Source: Bacteroidia bacterium
Lineage (GTDB): Bacteria > Bacteroidota > Bacteroidia > Bacteroidales > Azobacteroidaceae
DNA: 26,595 bases
Reading direction: 5' to 3'
Assembly: GCA_025996865.1 (NCBI GenBank)
Contig: BNTV01000067.1
Coordinates: forward strand, 1-26,595
Position 1 is the stretch's first letter. Each line of letters opens with the position of its first letter. The notes under the pieces were generated by a model. The model saw nothing but the letters and a program-made list of their open reading frames with translations. It had not been told where the DNA came from and did no database searches. The translations under genes were made by a program, and so were the position numbers. This document shows, in pieces, positions 15,801-22,940 of the stretch.

Positions 15801-18800
15801 ATGTGCCTGAGCCGTTGATATAAACCCTATTGCTGCCGGAATAGTCCGCCTGCCAGGCAACCGTTTTTCCGGCGGGTATGGTAAGCGTCAGGTCTGCCGT
15901 TACGCCGGAGAGCGCGCCGGTAACGGTGGCTGTGGCGTTCGAGCTTAGCGCGGACTCTATCGCGTTCTTGATGTCCGCAAGCGCAGTCAGCAAATTGCCG
16001 CCGTTGACGCTCAGTCCGACACCCGTCGTGTTCACGCCGAAAGCCGCCGTGGTGAAGTCGAAGGGGATATTCGTTCCGCCGATTTTCGCGCCTGTTACCG
16101 TGAGCGTGATGGCGGGGTCGTTCACCGTTTTGTCGAAAGTGACGGTTCTCTCGGTTGTATTCACAGTCGGATTGCCTGCCGAGGCGGTTACGGTTGCGCC
16201 TCTCAAATCCAGCCACTGAACCCAAAGCGCGGCGACCACAGGGTAAGCCGACGGCGTTGTGCCGTTGTAAGTATAGGCAGCGCCGTTTGCGGTGAGCGCG
16301 GGCGCGCCGTCGAACTTGAACAGGTTGGTGCCGGGCGTGAAGGTGTCGTTGAACAAAGCCGCGCGTTCGCCGATGTAGTATGCCGCGCCGGTGTGAGTGG
16401 TAACGGAAGTGATGCGGGAAATGGGTACGCTACCGCCGGCAGTAATCGTGCCGCCGAGGATGAAAGCATTGGCGTTATTAGAAAGCATAATCGCACCAGT
16501 ATTTGTACCGGAAAGTGCGCCGCCGCTAACTATAATACTGCCGCCCTCTATCGGATTTTGACCTGTAACCGTGCCGCCTTTAATGGACACCACAGCCGTG
16601 GAGCGGTGGTTGACATTAATTGCAAAGCCCGCCGCACTTGTAACAGTAGCATTACCGCTGATTTCTACCGTTGACGCACCATACACGTCAATCGCGCTGC
16701 CGTTGACCGCGCTTGAGCTGACGGTGCCGCCCGATACGCTGACGATACCGCCATCCCTACATTCAATACCGGTGGAAACCGCTTTTACTTCGCCGCCGGT
16801 TACCTCGGCTCTTGCGCCCGTGCCATTCAAATAGATGGCCTCGGCGATGCTGTTGTTGGTGGCGTCCACCGTGCCGCTGCTCACCTTTACGGTGGTATTC
16901 GCGCCCACAGCTATTGTTTCGCTCTTGCCGGAGGTTTTCAGCAAGCCGCCTGCAGCCACGTCAAGCGTTCCGCCGCCCGAAATGTTGACTAAGGTTGCCG
17001 CCGAACCCTCAAGGTTGGCTTGCCACACGACTGTTTTTCCGGCAGGTATGGTAAGCGTCAGCGTCTCCGTCACGCCGGAAAGCCCGCCGGTAACGGTGGC
17101 TGTGGCGTTCGAGCTTAGCGCGGACACTATTGCGTTCTTGACGTCCGCAAGCGCAGTCAGCAAATCGCCGCCGTTTACGTGCAGACCCGCGGTGACCGTT
17201 ACCTCCGCCGTGTTGCTTGTGGCGGTGGCGGTTCTGGTTCCGTTGACGCTGTTGTTGGTGTTTGTTACCACGCAGTAGTAATACTTTGTTCCCCCCGTTG
17301 CGGTGGACGGGGTGTAGCCGGCGGTTCGCGCACCGTTGTCCGCTCCGAGGGAGGCGCCGCCGCTTGTGCTGTTAGTCGTGTTGCTGTACCACTGGTAGGA
17401 GAGCGTGCCGCCGTCGCTCGCCGTTGCCGCCACCGTCAGAGGCGTTGCGGTTGCGCCCTGCGTGTAGTTCGCGCCGACCGGCTGCGTCCCGATGACCGGG
17501 GTTGCCGCATCGACACGCGTGTTTACGGTTATCGCCACAATAGTGCTCGTTGCCGTGGCGGTTTTGTTTATGGCGTTGTTGTTGGTGTTGGTTACAATGC
17601 AGTAGTAATACCTCGTTCCTACCGTTGTGGTGGGCGGAGTGTAGCTGGCGGTTTTCGCGGCTGTGGCTGTGAGGGACGTGCTGTTGCTTGTGCTGTTAGC
17701 CGTGTTGCTGTACCACTGGTAGGAGAGCGTTCCGCCGTCGCTTACTGTTGCCGTTACCGTCAGAGGCGTTGCGGCTACGCCCTGCACGTAGCTTGCGCCG
17801 GTGGGTTGCGTCCCGATGGTGGGGGGTGCCGCGTTAGGCGGAGCCACTTTCAGCGTGAAATATCTTGGGGAGGAGCCTTCGTGTGAAATTTTATCGTTGT
17901 TTTTCTGCGCCCAGACATAGATGGTGTAGCTGCCGACCGCGAGGTTCGCTCCGGACAGGTTTTTGGCGTTTAGCGTGAGGGAGGTGTTGGAGCCTTGCCC
18001 GTAGCCCACAATGTCGCCGCTGCTGTTCACGATTTTACAGGTAAGGATTGTGCCGGCAGTCGCGCTGCTTGCGGTTACGGTTACCGTGCTGCCGGGGGCT
18101 ACCGTTTTGGTCGGCGCGGTACCGGTGGTTGGTATTGTTTCGCCGCCTGCCGTTACCGTCCCCATTGTCAGCGCGCTATTGAGAATCGTCAATTTGAAAT
18201 TTTTTGTGCCGGCAGCCGGAGCGGCGTAATTTGTGCCGTCGGCATTCGTTTCTCCGTTTGCGGTATTGGCGGAGGTTTTGATTTCAGACGCAAAGAGTAC
18301 TTCGGTCGGTTTTATTTTGAAAGCGGGGCGGACGCCCAGCAAGGAAGTAGCAGTAGTGCCAGGTGATACGATAGAGCCGTTGGTAGTGACGTTAAGTACT
18401 TGCGTGGCGTTGTTATAGGCTGCCGTCCGCGTCCAGTAAGCGACAGTTGTTCCGTTTCTGTATGTTCCTATGCTTTCCGCACTGGTGCCGAGTCTGCCCG
18501 AAGGCGCGTTATTCCCCGCCGTCCAGTACACTCCCGCATTAGTTAGTCCAAATATGCTCCAGGGCAGATATATTCTGCTGACGGCGATTCTCCACGGTAA
18601 GGCTGACGGGTAAGTGTAACCGTCGACGCTGTAACTTCCCGTTATTGGGTTGCCAGTTATGGCGTGATGGATGCCGGTCACTATTTCCGGATCCGCCGCG
18701 CTGCTATACTCAGTCGCGGAAAAGATTTCATCCCTAAACGCGACGTCCAACCATTTGTGAATGTCTGAATTGGGGTAGTAATTGGAGCCGTTGACGGATG

Positions 18801-19188
18801 TCCCGTGAAAGGTATGGTTATCCAGCACATACTCGCTGAACAGGCTTAGCTTGCCGTCCGAGGCTTCTTCGCCCATCGTCCGCCACAGGACGGGGCGGGT
18901 TTCGCTGTCCCTGGCTGAGGGCGAGGTACGGTGCTTGTACTGGCCATAATAGACCTTGTTGGCGGGGTTTGTCAAGGCGGCGAAATCCACGCCGTGGTAA
19001 GGCTGCCCCGTCTGGCTCGGCGGCATATCCGCGTGTGCGGCGAGGGGCGCGAGGGCGAGGGTGATGAACAGGATGATGTACGCGAGGAATGTGCGTGTAG
19101 GGGCGTTGCGTGTAGGGGCGTTGCGCGCAACGCCCCTACGGATACGTTGTGTGCGGGGATTTTCCCGCGGGGATTCTTTTTTTGTCAT
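12871..19188 (-). CDS. giant T9SS-secreted repeat protein with Ig-like and beta-helix-like modules
   Basis: A 2105-residue secreted protein. The signal peptide has its hydrophobic core at about residues 33-53 (FLAYIILFITLALAP) behind an unusually long n-region. Residues 60-320 resemble a DUF6273-like domain (SDIHKWLD, then LLGVRPAFKIK). Two Ig-like repeats lie at about 450-666, each with GTLSYQWYSNT and a YYYC strand. Three Ala/Thr/Gly-rich modules follow at about 668-1680, each starting L-x-VNG-x-(N/D)LL and ending FTTAAFGVN, with many GG-x-V-x-x-x-G turns that suggest a right-handed beta helix. After about 1690 come GRNWYLSSP and GFNLVGNPYLSYIDW, then the type A sorting domain (VRVYNLVGKLLYS to VSRKVIVN), which directs T9SS export and surface attachment. 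It is the first gene of the peptide operon. Function is likely adhesive or structural. Confidence 0.85.
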   Translation of the reverse strand: MTKKESPRENPRTQRIRRGVARNAPTRNAPTRTFLAYIILFITLALAPLAAHADMPPSQTGQPYHGVDFAALTNPANKVYYGQYKHRTSPSARDSETRPVLWRTMGEEASDGKLSLFSEYVLDNHTFHGTSVNGSNYYPNSDIHKWLDVAFRDEIFSATEYSSAADPEIVTGIHHAITGNPITGSYSVDGYTYPSALPWRIAVSRIYLPWSIFGLTNAGVYWTAGNNAPSGRLGTSAESIGTYRNGTTVAYWTRTAAYNNATQVLNVTTNGSIVSPGTTATSLLGVRPAFKIKPTEVLFASEIKTSANTANGETNADGTNYAAPAAGTKNFKLTILNSALTMGTVTAGGETIPTTGTAPTKTVAPGSTVTVTASSATAGTILTCKIVNSSGDIVGYGQGSNTSLTLNAKNLSGANLAVGSYTIYVWAQKNNDKISHEGSSPRYFTLKVAPPNAAPPTIGTQPTGASYVQGVAATPLTVTATVSDGGTLSYQWYSNTANSTSNSTSLTATAAKTASYTPPTTTVGTRYYYCIVTNTNNNAINKTATATSTIVAITVNTRVDAATPVIGTQPVGANYTQGATATPLTVAATASDGGTLSYQWYSNTTNSTSGGASLGADNGARTAGYTPSTATGGTKYYYCVVTNTNNSVNGTRTATATSNTAEVTVTAGLHVNGGDLLTALADVKNAIVSALSSNATATVTGGLSGVTETLTLTIPAGKTVVWQANLEGSAATLVNISGGGTLDVAAGGLLKTSGKSETIAVGANTTVKVSSGTVDATNNSIAEAIYLNGTGARAEVTGGEVKAVSTGIECRDGGIVSVSGGTVSSSAVNGSAIDVYGASTVEISGNATVTSAAGFAINVNHRSTAVVSIKGGTVTGQNPIEGGSIIVSGGALSGTNTGAIMLSNNANAFILGGTITAGGSVPISRITSVTTHTGAAYYIGERAALFNDTFTPGTNLFKFDGAPALTANGAAYTYNGTTPSAYPVVAALWVQWLDLRGATVTASAGNPTVNTTERTVTFDKTVNDPAITLTVTGAKIGGTNIPFDFTTAAFGVNTTGVGLSVNGGNLLTALADIKNAIESALSSNATATVTGALSGVTADLTLTIPAGKTVAWQADYSGSNRVYINGSGTFEIASGGNITSSHNSYALTSGNASVIVKTGGGVENTGSGGTAIYVQENASLTVDGGTVSAQSRAINANGNATATVKSGTVESAGSDAITISSNATLAIEGGTVRNTGLTTSVVIIYDNSTVFVSGGTIAAGGIQRNASAVSATGYYTGANSAAFKMDGTNNFTATNLFQLDALTIQPAYNSETPSETPVVATLSDKLNLTNATVTASAGNPAVNKAAKTVTFNQPVNNPAITIAVTGAKIAGTNIPVSFTTAAFGVNVAGEVGLRVNGSNLLTDVTTIQTAITNALNTSNVTVTVTGALSGVTTDLILTIPAGKTVAWQADYSGNNKVLINGSGTFEITGGGKITSSNSDEALYLYGEASVLVGAGGVVENTYATGNAIIVDANASLAITGGTVRNTNASANVVRIYGNSTVFVSGGTIAAGGIQRNASAPSAKGYYIGDRQGLFNTTSGNKFTFGTNLFQLDTYTLNAAYNSTTPSSVPVVATLSAKLDLSNATVTASAGDPTIDKAANTVTFDKIVDNAAITIEVTGAKITGTDIPVSFTTAAFGVNVDPSTFTLTLAKGRNWYLSSPVAAAKANTAFAAAGFVEYYDEPRTTPYSASESTMDGWVNIAGSANTLVPGKGYVVYAEGEGEVTYTFTGIPNTGDVEVPLTRTADVTKEGFNLVGNPYLSYIDWDEVSSVNGSVVEPTIWYRTKTDAYQFYTYSSESGLSDPVLEYPLQYIPPMQGFWVRANNAAGTFKFTEDAKRSNETAGAGNGNILRQATGNQRPLVRLQLADGGKTDRAVIFADKNAKDGFDRYDSGKMFSSDAAIYTVAGNEKLIFNGLSAISAGTEIALGFSTGHSGEYSIAAIAVQDLDGFDVILKDNSQATEFSLTDGEAYRFTSGITDNTSRFSVILREQKSVTDVVPVNGEVSVYASNNTLYVQSPVAVKQVRVYNLVGKLLYSTKESVINNVSSGICIVKVETENGTVSRKVIVN
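14147..17184 (-). repeat. three tandem beta-helix-like modules in the giant gene
   Basis: Approximate module spans are 16015-17184, 15013-16014 and 14147-15012. Stretches are nearly identical in DNA. For example, the roughly 100 bp up to the module start at 15909-16010 and at 17079-17180 differ at only a handful of positions. The TLTIPAGKTV(A/V)WQA and FTTAAFGVN segments recur in all three. Such long near-identical tracts allow unequal recombination and length change. Confidence 0.75.
17190..17840 (-). repeat. two tandem Ig-like repeats, about 324-bp period
   Basis: The GTQP-(T/V)-GA-(S/N)-Y start recurs with a spacing of 324 bp, and both copies carry SDGGTLSYQWYSNT and a late YYYC-(I/V)-VTNTNN strand. 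They lie between the N-terminal domain and the first beta-helix-like module. Confidence 0.75.
19096..19139. repeat. palindromic GTAGGGGCGTTGCG repeat inside the signal-peptide coding region
   Basis: The 15-bp unit TGTAGGGGCGTTGCG occurs twice in tandem (19096-19110 and 19111-19125), and the second copy forms a perfect 28-bp palindrome (19112-19139). In the giant gene it encodes RGVARNAPTRNAPT, exactly five codons per unit, so the frame is preserved. It looks like a dispersed palindromic repeat that inserted just before the hydrophobic core of the signal peptide. Confidence 0.7.
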
Positions 19189-19239
19189 GATTTGTGTTTA
19201 ATTTTTAATGTATCATTGCTTATTTTTTCTATTTTGCGA

Positions 19240-19247
19240 CAAAAATA
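19240..19247 (-). promoter_or_regulatory. -7 box (TATTTTTG) for the giant-protein operon
   Basis: Minus-strand TATTTTTG matches TAnnTTTG and lies 52 bp upstream of the giant gene start. The motif cluster at 19273-19363 lies directly upstream of it, at an activator position. Confidence 0.5.
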
Positions 19248-19272
19248 ACATGCAAAAAAATAATCGAGTGGA

Positions 19273-19363
19273 CATATCGTATATATTTTCGTGCCAAATC
19301 GTAATTTGAGGTGTTTTTTTAGTGACAAATCGTATATTTTTTTTTATCTTCGATTACGATTTG
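19273..19363. promoter_or_regulatory. four CAAATCGTA-like sites upstream of the giant gene
   Basis: Copies on the plus strand are CATATCGTATAT (19273-19284), CAAATCGTAATT (19295-19306) and CAAATCGTATAT (19326-19337); a fourth, CAAATCGTAAT, is on the minus strand (19353-19363). The first three are 22 and 31 bp apart, close to two and three helical turns. The second extends to a CAAAT-N4-ATTTG palindrome. They sit between the giant gene and the DUF1016 gene and fit a cooperative regulator site. Confidence 0.5.
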
Positions 19364-19449
19364 ACCATAAAATGAAGTGTTTATTCATTGATTTTCAGAT
19401 AGTTATTTTATTTTTTTGATTAAAAGAGGGGAAATTGGGGAATTTTTAT

Positions 19450-19457
19450 TACTTTTG
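19450..19457 (+). promoter_or_regulatory. -7 box (TACTTTTG) for the DUF1016 gene
   Basis: TACTTTTG matches TAnnTTTG and lies 23 bp before the ATG at 19481. No TTTG box at the usual spacing upstream was found. Confidence 0.5.
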
Positions 19458-19480
19458 TAGCGGGAAAAAACAGAAAAGAT

Positions 19481-20608
19481 ATGTTGCTTACAGAGAAAAA
19501 TAATTTTGAGGAACTGGTAAATAATGTTTATCAAACACATTGCATATTGCAAAATAATGCAACGAAAGCCATTAATTTAAACTTAACCGTGAGGAATTGG
19601 CTTGTCGGCTGTCATATTGTTGAGTATGAGCAAAATGGGGAAGACCATGCGCAGTATGGAGCTAACTTGTTGGAGGAAATAGCCAAACGGCTGAAATCAA
19701 AAGGATTAAAAGGCTTGAATCGAAGGGCATTAAATACATGCAGACTGTTCTATACGACTTATCCGCAAATTTGGCTGACAGTGTCAGCCAAATTGAAAAA
19801 TGACAAACAATTATCTGATTTACAAACATTTACGAATGACTCCAACATTCGGCTGACAGTGTCAGCCGAATTGGACAAAGAAATGATTTTACCGCCGGAA
19901 TTGTTGCTGACCAGACTGACATTTTCACATTTTATCGAATTAATCCGTGTGGATGATGACTTGCAACGGCTTTTTTATGAAGTGGAAGCCATTAAAAATA
20001 ACTGGAATATCAGGGAGTTGAGACGCGCTATTGATACTTCGCTTGCTTTCCGTACAGTCATGTCCACGAACAAGGAAGCCATTATTGCGAAAATTAAAAA
20101 CCTTAAACCGGAAACCAATTCGGAAATTATCAGGAATCCGTACATTTTGGAATTTCTTGATTTGAACGAAAAACCGGAATACAATGAAACTGACATGGAA
20201 AAGCAAATATTGACCCATTTACAGGAATTTTTATTGGAACTTGGAACCGGATTTTGCTTTGAGGCACGCCAAAAACGTATCACTTTCAACAATAAGCATT
20301 ATCGAATTGACTTGGTATTCTATCATAAAATATTGAAATGCAATGTTTTAATTGATTTAAAGATAAGAGAGTACGACTATTCCGATGCCGGACAAATGAA
20401 TTTGTACCTTAGCTATTATAAAGAAAACGAAATGGCAGAAGGCGATAATCTGCCAATCGGTATTATTCTTTGTGATGAAAAAGATGATGATGTGGTGAGG
20501 TATTCAACTTCCGGAATGGATGACCAATTGTTTGTTTCCAAATATCTGCTCAAACTTCCCGACAAAAAACTGCTTGAATCTTTTATGAAAAGGGAACTCA
20601 ATCAATAA
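19481..20608 (+). CDS. DUF1016 (YhcG-type) PD-(D/E)XK nuclease-like protein
   Basis: A 375-residue protein with an N-terminal DUF1016 domain (NLTVRNWLVGCHIVEYEQNG, then LLEEIAKRLKSKGLKGLNRR) and a C-terminal PD-(D/E)XK-like fold. The putative active-site stretch is YRIDLVFYHKILKCNVLIDLKI, where the terminal DLK replaces the more usual ELK. DYSDAGQMNLYLSYY and LPIGIILCDEKDDDVVRY are further family signatures. These proteins are common beside restriction systems or as solitary genes and are presumed to be nucleases; their cellular role is not settled. Between the two domains it carries a variable segment with two palindromic in-frame repeats. It lies 21 bp before the first AraC-type regulator gene, so they may share a transcript. 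Confidence 0.88.
   Translation: MLLTEKNNFEELVNNVYQTHCILQNNATKAINLNLTVRNWLVGCHIVEYEQNGEDHAQYGANLLEEIAKRLKSKGLKGLNRRALNTCRLFYTTYPQIWLTVSAKLKNDKQLSDLQTFTNDSNIRLTVSAELDKEMILPPELLLTRLTFSHFIELIRVDDDLQRLFYEVEAIKNNWNIRELRRAIDTSLAFRTVMSTNKEAIIAKIKNLKPETNSEIIRNPYILEFLDLNEKPEYNETDMEKQILTHLQEFLLELGTGFCFEARQKRITFNNKHYRIDLVFYHKILKCNVLIDLKIREYDYSDAGQMNLYLSYYKENEMAEGDNLPIGIILCDEKDDDVVRYSTSGMDDQLFVSKYLLKLPDKKLLESFMKRELNQ
19768..19871. repeat. two in-frame palindromes within the DUF1016 gene
   Basis: AATTTGGCTGACA-G-TGTCAGCCAAATT (27 bp, 19768-19794) and ATTCGGCTGACA-G-TGTCAGCCGAAT (25 bp, 19847-19871) are both perfect. Their centres are 78 bp, 26 codons, apart. They encode WLTVSAKL and RLTVSAEL. Confidence 0.85.
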
Positions 20609-20629
20609 GGCAAAATCATACACGACAAT

Positions 20630-21790
20630 ATGGATTTCCGCCTCTACCTCACAGCGCTGGTCATGCTCATCCCTGTCTCCACGGTAGGGGCGTGCATGAC
20701 GCTGGCAGCTTTCTCGCGCCGCAACTGCCTGACACGGCAGGAAAAGACGTTGAAAAGCATACTTGTCCTGTACCTGTTCCAAATTTTCCTTGGGTGGAGT
20801 ACCCTTTTCTGCTATATCTTTTTTCCCGAAACATTTGTTTACCTGAATATCCCCTGTTTGGCAGGGAGTATTCTTTTTCCGGTATTTTTTTACCGCATTA
20901 TCCGTTTCCTGACGCGGCTGGAACAGGAGGAACGGTTTCCGCCGTGGCATTATCTGGCTCCTGCACTGATTGGGGCGGTGTTCCTTGTCTGTTCGCGGAT
21001 TGTTCCCTTTGATGTGCAGGTGGAAATTGTCAGGGACAAAAAACTTGTCCTGCCGGGGGAATACGAAATTTATTCGCGGATTCTTACAGCACTTCCGCTA
21101 CTGCGGATGCTTTTTATACTTGTTTACTATGGTTTTATCGCCCGCCTGCTTGTCCGCTACTATCGCCGGGCAAATGGTGCGGACGTTCCGGTGCGCAAAC
21201 CTGCCCGCTGGATGGTATTCCTGATTGCTCTGTCTGTGGCTTTTGCAGCTCCCTCCATAATATTCTTCCTTTTGCCGAGAGACAGCAGTATCACCTCCGT
21301 GTGGATGGCGGTTGCCGCCTTTAATATATCGGGACAGATGATTGTGCTGACTTTCCATATTATCCGCCGCAAATACCGGCCTTATGTCGTGTACCCGGAG
21401 CCGGAGGAAGAAGCGGAAACGAAGGAGGAGGAAGCCGAAAAAAATGAAGAAAGCGGGGAGCCGGAAGACGACCGCCGGTTTCATTCGAGCAAACTGACGC
21501 GCCGGCGGGTGAATGCTTATTTCCGCAAGGAAAAGCCGTACCTGCAAACGGATTTTAAGATTACGGATTTGGCGGAGGCGATGGATGTAAACCGCAGCGT
21601 CATGTCGGGGTTTATCAACAGGGCGTATGGCATGAATTTCAACCGTTTTCTGAATCAGTGGCGGATGAGGGAACTTGAACGCTTGCAGGCTTTGCCTTCC
21701 AATAAGGAGAAAAATATTTCCAAACTGATTGGTAAGGCGGGATTTACGGCGAAAAGGCAGTATCAACGGACTAAAAAGAATAAAGAATGA
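20630..21790 (+). CDS. membrane protein with C-terminal AraC-type DNA-binding domain (first of a pair)
   Basis: A 386-residue protein with about six or seven membrane helices in residues 1-255 (for example LYLTALVMLIPVSTVGACMT and WHYLAPALIGAVFLVCSRIV). A very acidic linker follows (PEEEAETKEEEAEKNEESGE), then an AraC-family helix-turn-helix in the last about 90 residues (FKITDLAEAMDVNRSVMSGFINRAYGMNFNRFLNQWR). It should sense a signal at the membrane and bind DNA from its cytoplasmic tail. The second HTH is less orthodox (ISKLIGKAGFTAKRQYQRTKK). Its gene overlaps the next one as ATGA. The layout of two such proteins beside a large T9SS-cargo gene suggests they regulate it; this is inference. 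Confidence 0.8.
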   Translation: MDFRLYLTALVMLIPVSTVGACMTLAAFSRRNCLTRQEKTLKSILVLYLFQIFLGWSTLFCYIFFPETFVYLNIPCLAGSILFPVFFYRIIRFLTRLEQEERFPPWHYLAPALIGAVFLVCSRIVPFDVQVEIVRDKKLVLPGEYEIYSRILTALPLLRMLFILVYYGFIARLLVRYYRRANGADVPVRKPARWMVFLIALSVAFAAPSIIFFLLPRDSSITSVWMAVAAFNISGQMIVLTFHIIRRKYRPYVVYPEPEEEAETKEEEAEKNEESGEPEDDRRFHSSKLTRRRVNAYFRKEKPYLQTDFKITDLAEAMDVNRSVMSGFINRAYGMNFNRFLNQWRMRELERLQALPSNKEKNISKLIGKAGFTAKRQYQRTKKNKE

Positions 21791-22824
21791 GCAGGGAACT
21801 GATACAGGCATCGGTCTTTTCCATACCCGCCGCATGTGCGCTGGTATGTCTGGTAATGCTGCTGCTTGATATTTCATTCAGCCGGAAAAGCAGGGAGGAA
21901 AGGCAGTTGCGGTTTTTCCTGTCGCTTACCTTTATGGTTGCCGCTTTGTCCTGGCTGGGGCTGATGTTTCAGGTTATCGCCCCCGAAGTGTTTATCCGTT
22001 ATTCTGTCGTATTCACGCTTACGCTGATGTTCGACCAGATACTGATTTACCGCTTTGTACACATTATAACGGCTACGGAACGGCACAGCCGGTTCAACCG
22101 CCTGCATTTTGTTGTCCCTGTCCTGCTGACGGTGGTTGTGGAGCTAACAGGTTACGCTATCCTGACGAGTGTCGTTTTTGTTGTTTACAATACGCTTTAC
22201 CCTGTTCTCGGTATCCTGCGAATACACCGTTACAGGCGCAGCATTGAGGATTATTCCGCCGATGCGCAACGCACGTCCCTGAACTGGCTTTTGCTTATGC
22301 AGGCGCTTACGCTGATAACCATACCGGTTCCGCTTTTCGGGATGTTGTTCAATGTGGATGTTTTTTCCGGCTCGTGGCTTTCCGTACAGGGAGCGTTGCC
22401 TGCGTTTTTTATTTATCCCATACTGTGCTACAACCTGCTTTCGGACAATTATGTCATCGTTACGCCTGACGATGACGCCGAATTGCCGGACATCGACTCC
22501 GCAATGGCGGCGAAAAACTTTGCCCACTACCTGCGCGATAAAAAGCCCTACCTGAACCCGCAACTGCGGATAACGGACGTTGCCGTCGACCTGCATTCCA
22601 ACCGTTGCAGTATATCTGCGCTTGTCAATCGTGAGTACGGCATGAATTTCAGCCGCCTTATCAACCGCTGCCGCTTGAAGGAACTCAACCGGTTGCGCCT
22701 CTCGCCCGACCACAGCGAAAAAGACAATCTGGAGCTTGTATTGATGGCGGGTTTCAGCAGTTACCGGAGCTACCTGCGCGTGAAGCGTGAAGAGGACAGG
22801 GCGACGGTGCTGAAAGAGTTTTGA
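21787..22824 (+). CDS. membrane protein with C-terminal AraC-type DNA-binding domain (second of a pair)
   Basis: A 345-residue paralog of the preceding protein. Helices fill residues 10-225 (for example IPAACALVCLVMLLLDISF and FVVPVLLTVVVELTGYAIL), then a short acidic linker (TPDDDAELPDIDSA) and an AraC-type tail with LRITDVAVDLHSNRCSISALVNREYGMNFSRLINRCRLKEL. Both paralogs share the (D/E)KPYL-(Q/N)-(T/P) segment just before the HTH and the YGMNF-(N/S)-R core. Start at ATG 21787 overlaps the previous stop (ATGA), so the two are made together and may form a heterodimer. The second recognition helix region reads LVLMAGFSSYRSYLRVKRE. Confidence 0.8.
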   Translation: MSRELIQASVFSIPAACALVCLVMLLLDISFSRKSREERQLRFFLSLTFMVAALSWLGLMFQVIAPEVFIRYSVVFTLTLMFDQILIYRFVHIITATERHSRFNRLHFVVPVLLTVVVELTGYAILTSVVFVVYNTLYPVLGILRIHRYRRSIEDYSADAQRTSLNWLLLMQALTLITIPVPLFGMLFNVDVFSGSWLSVQGALPAFFIYPILCYNLLSDNYVIVTPDDDAELPDIDSAMAAKNFAHYLRDKKPYLNPQLRITDVAVDLHSNRCSISALVNREYGMNFSRLINRCRLKELNRLRLSPDHSEKDNLELVLMAGFSSYRSYLRVKREEDRATVLKEF

Positions 22825-22940
22825 AATGTAACTTATCCGTAACCACGATTGTCTGAATTGATAATTAACTCCTCATTTGCAATTACTTATTCCAAAAGTG
22901 ATTTTTTTCTGAAAAAATACGTACACATTTAAAAATTAAA

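Noticed and set aside
14147..17184. CRISPR-like array suggested by recurring segments
   Set aside because: The recurring segments are protein-coding modules of about 0.9-1.2 kb in frame, not short repeats with unique spacers.
17179..17886. 235-codon plus-strand open frame rich in Arg, Cys and Gly
   Set aside because: It is antisense to the GC-rich Ig-like repeats of the giant protein; the composition is what such repeats give on the reverse strand.
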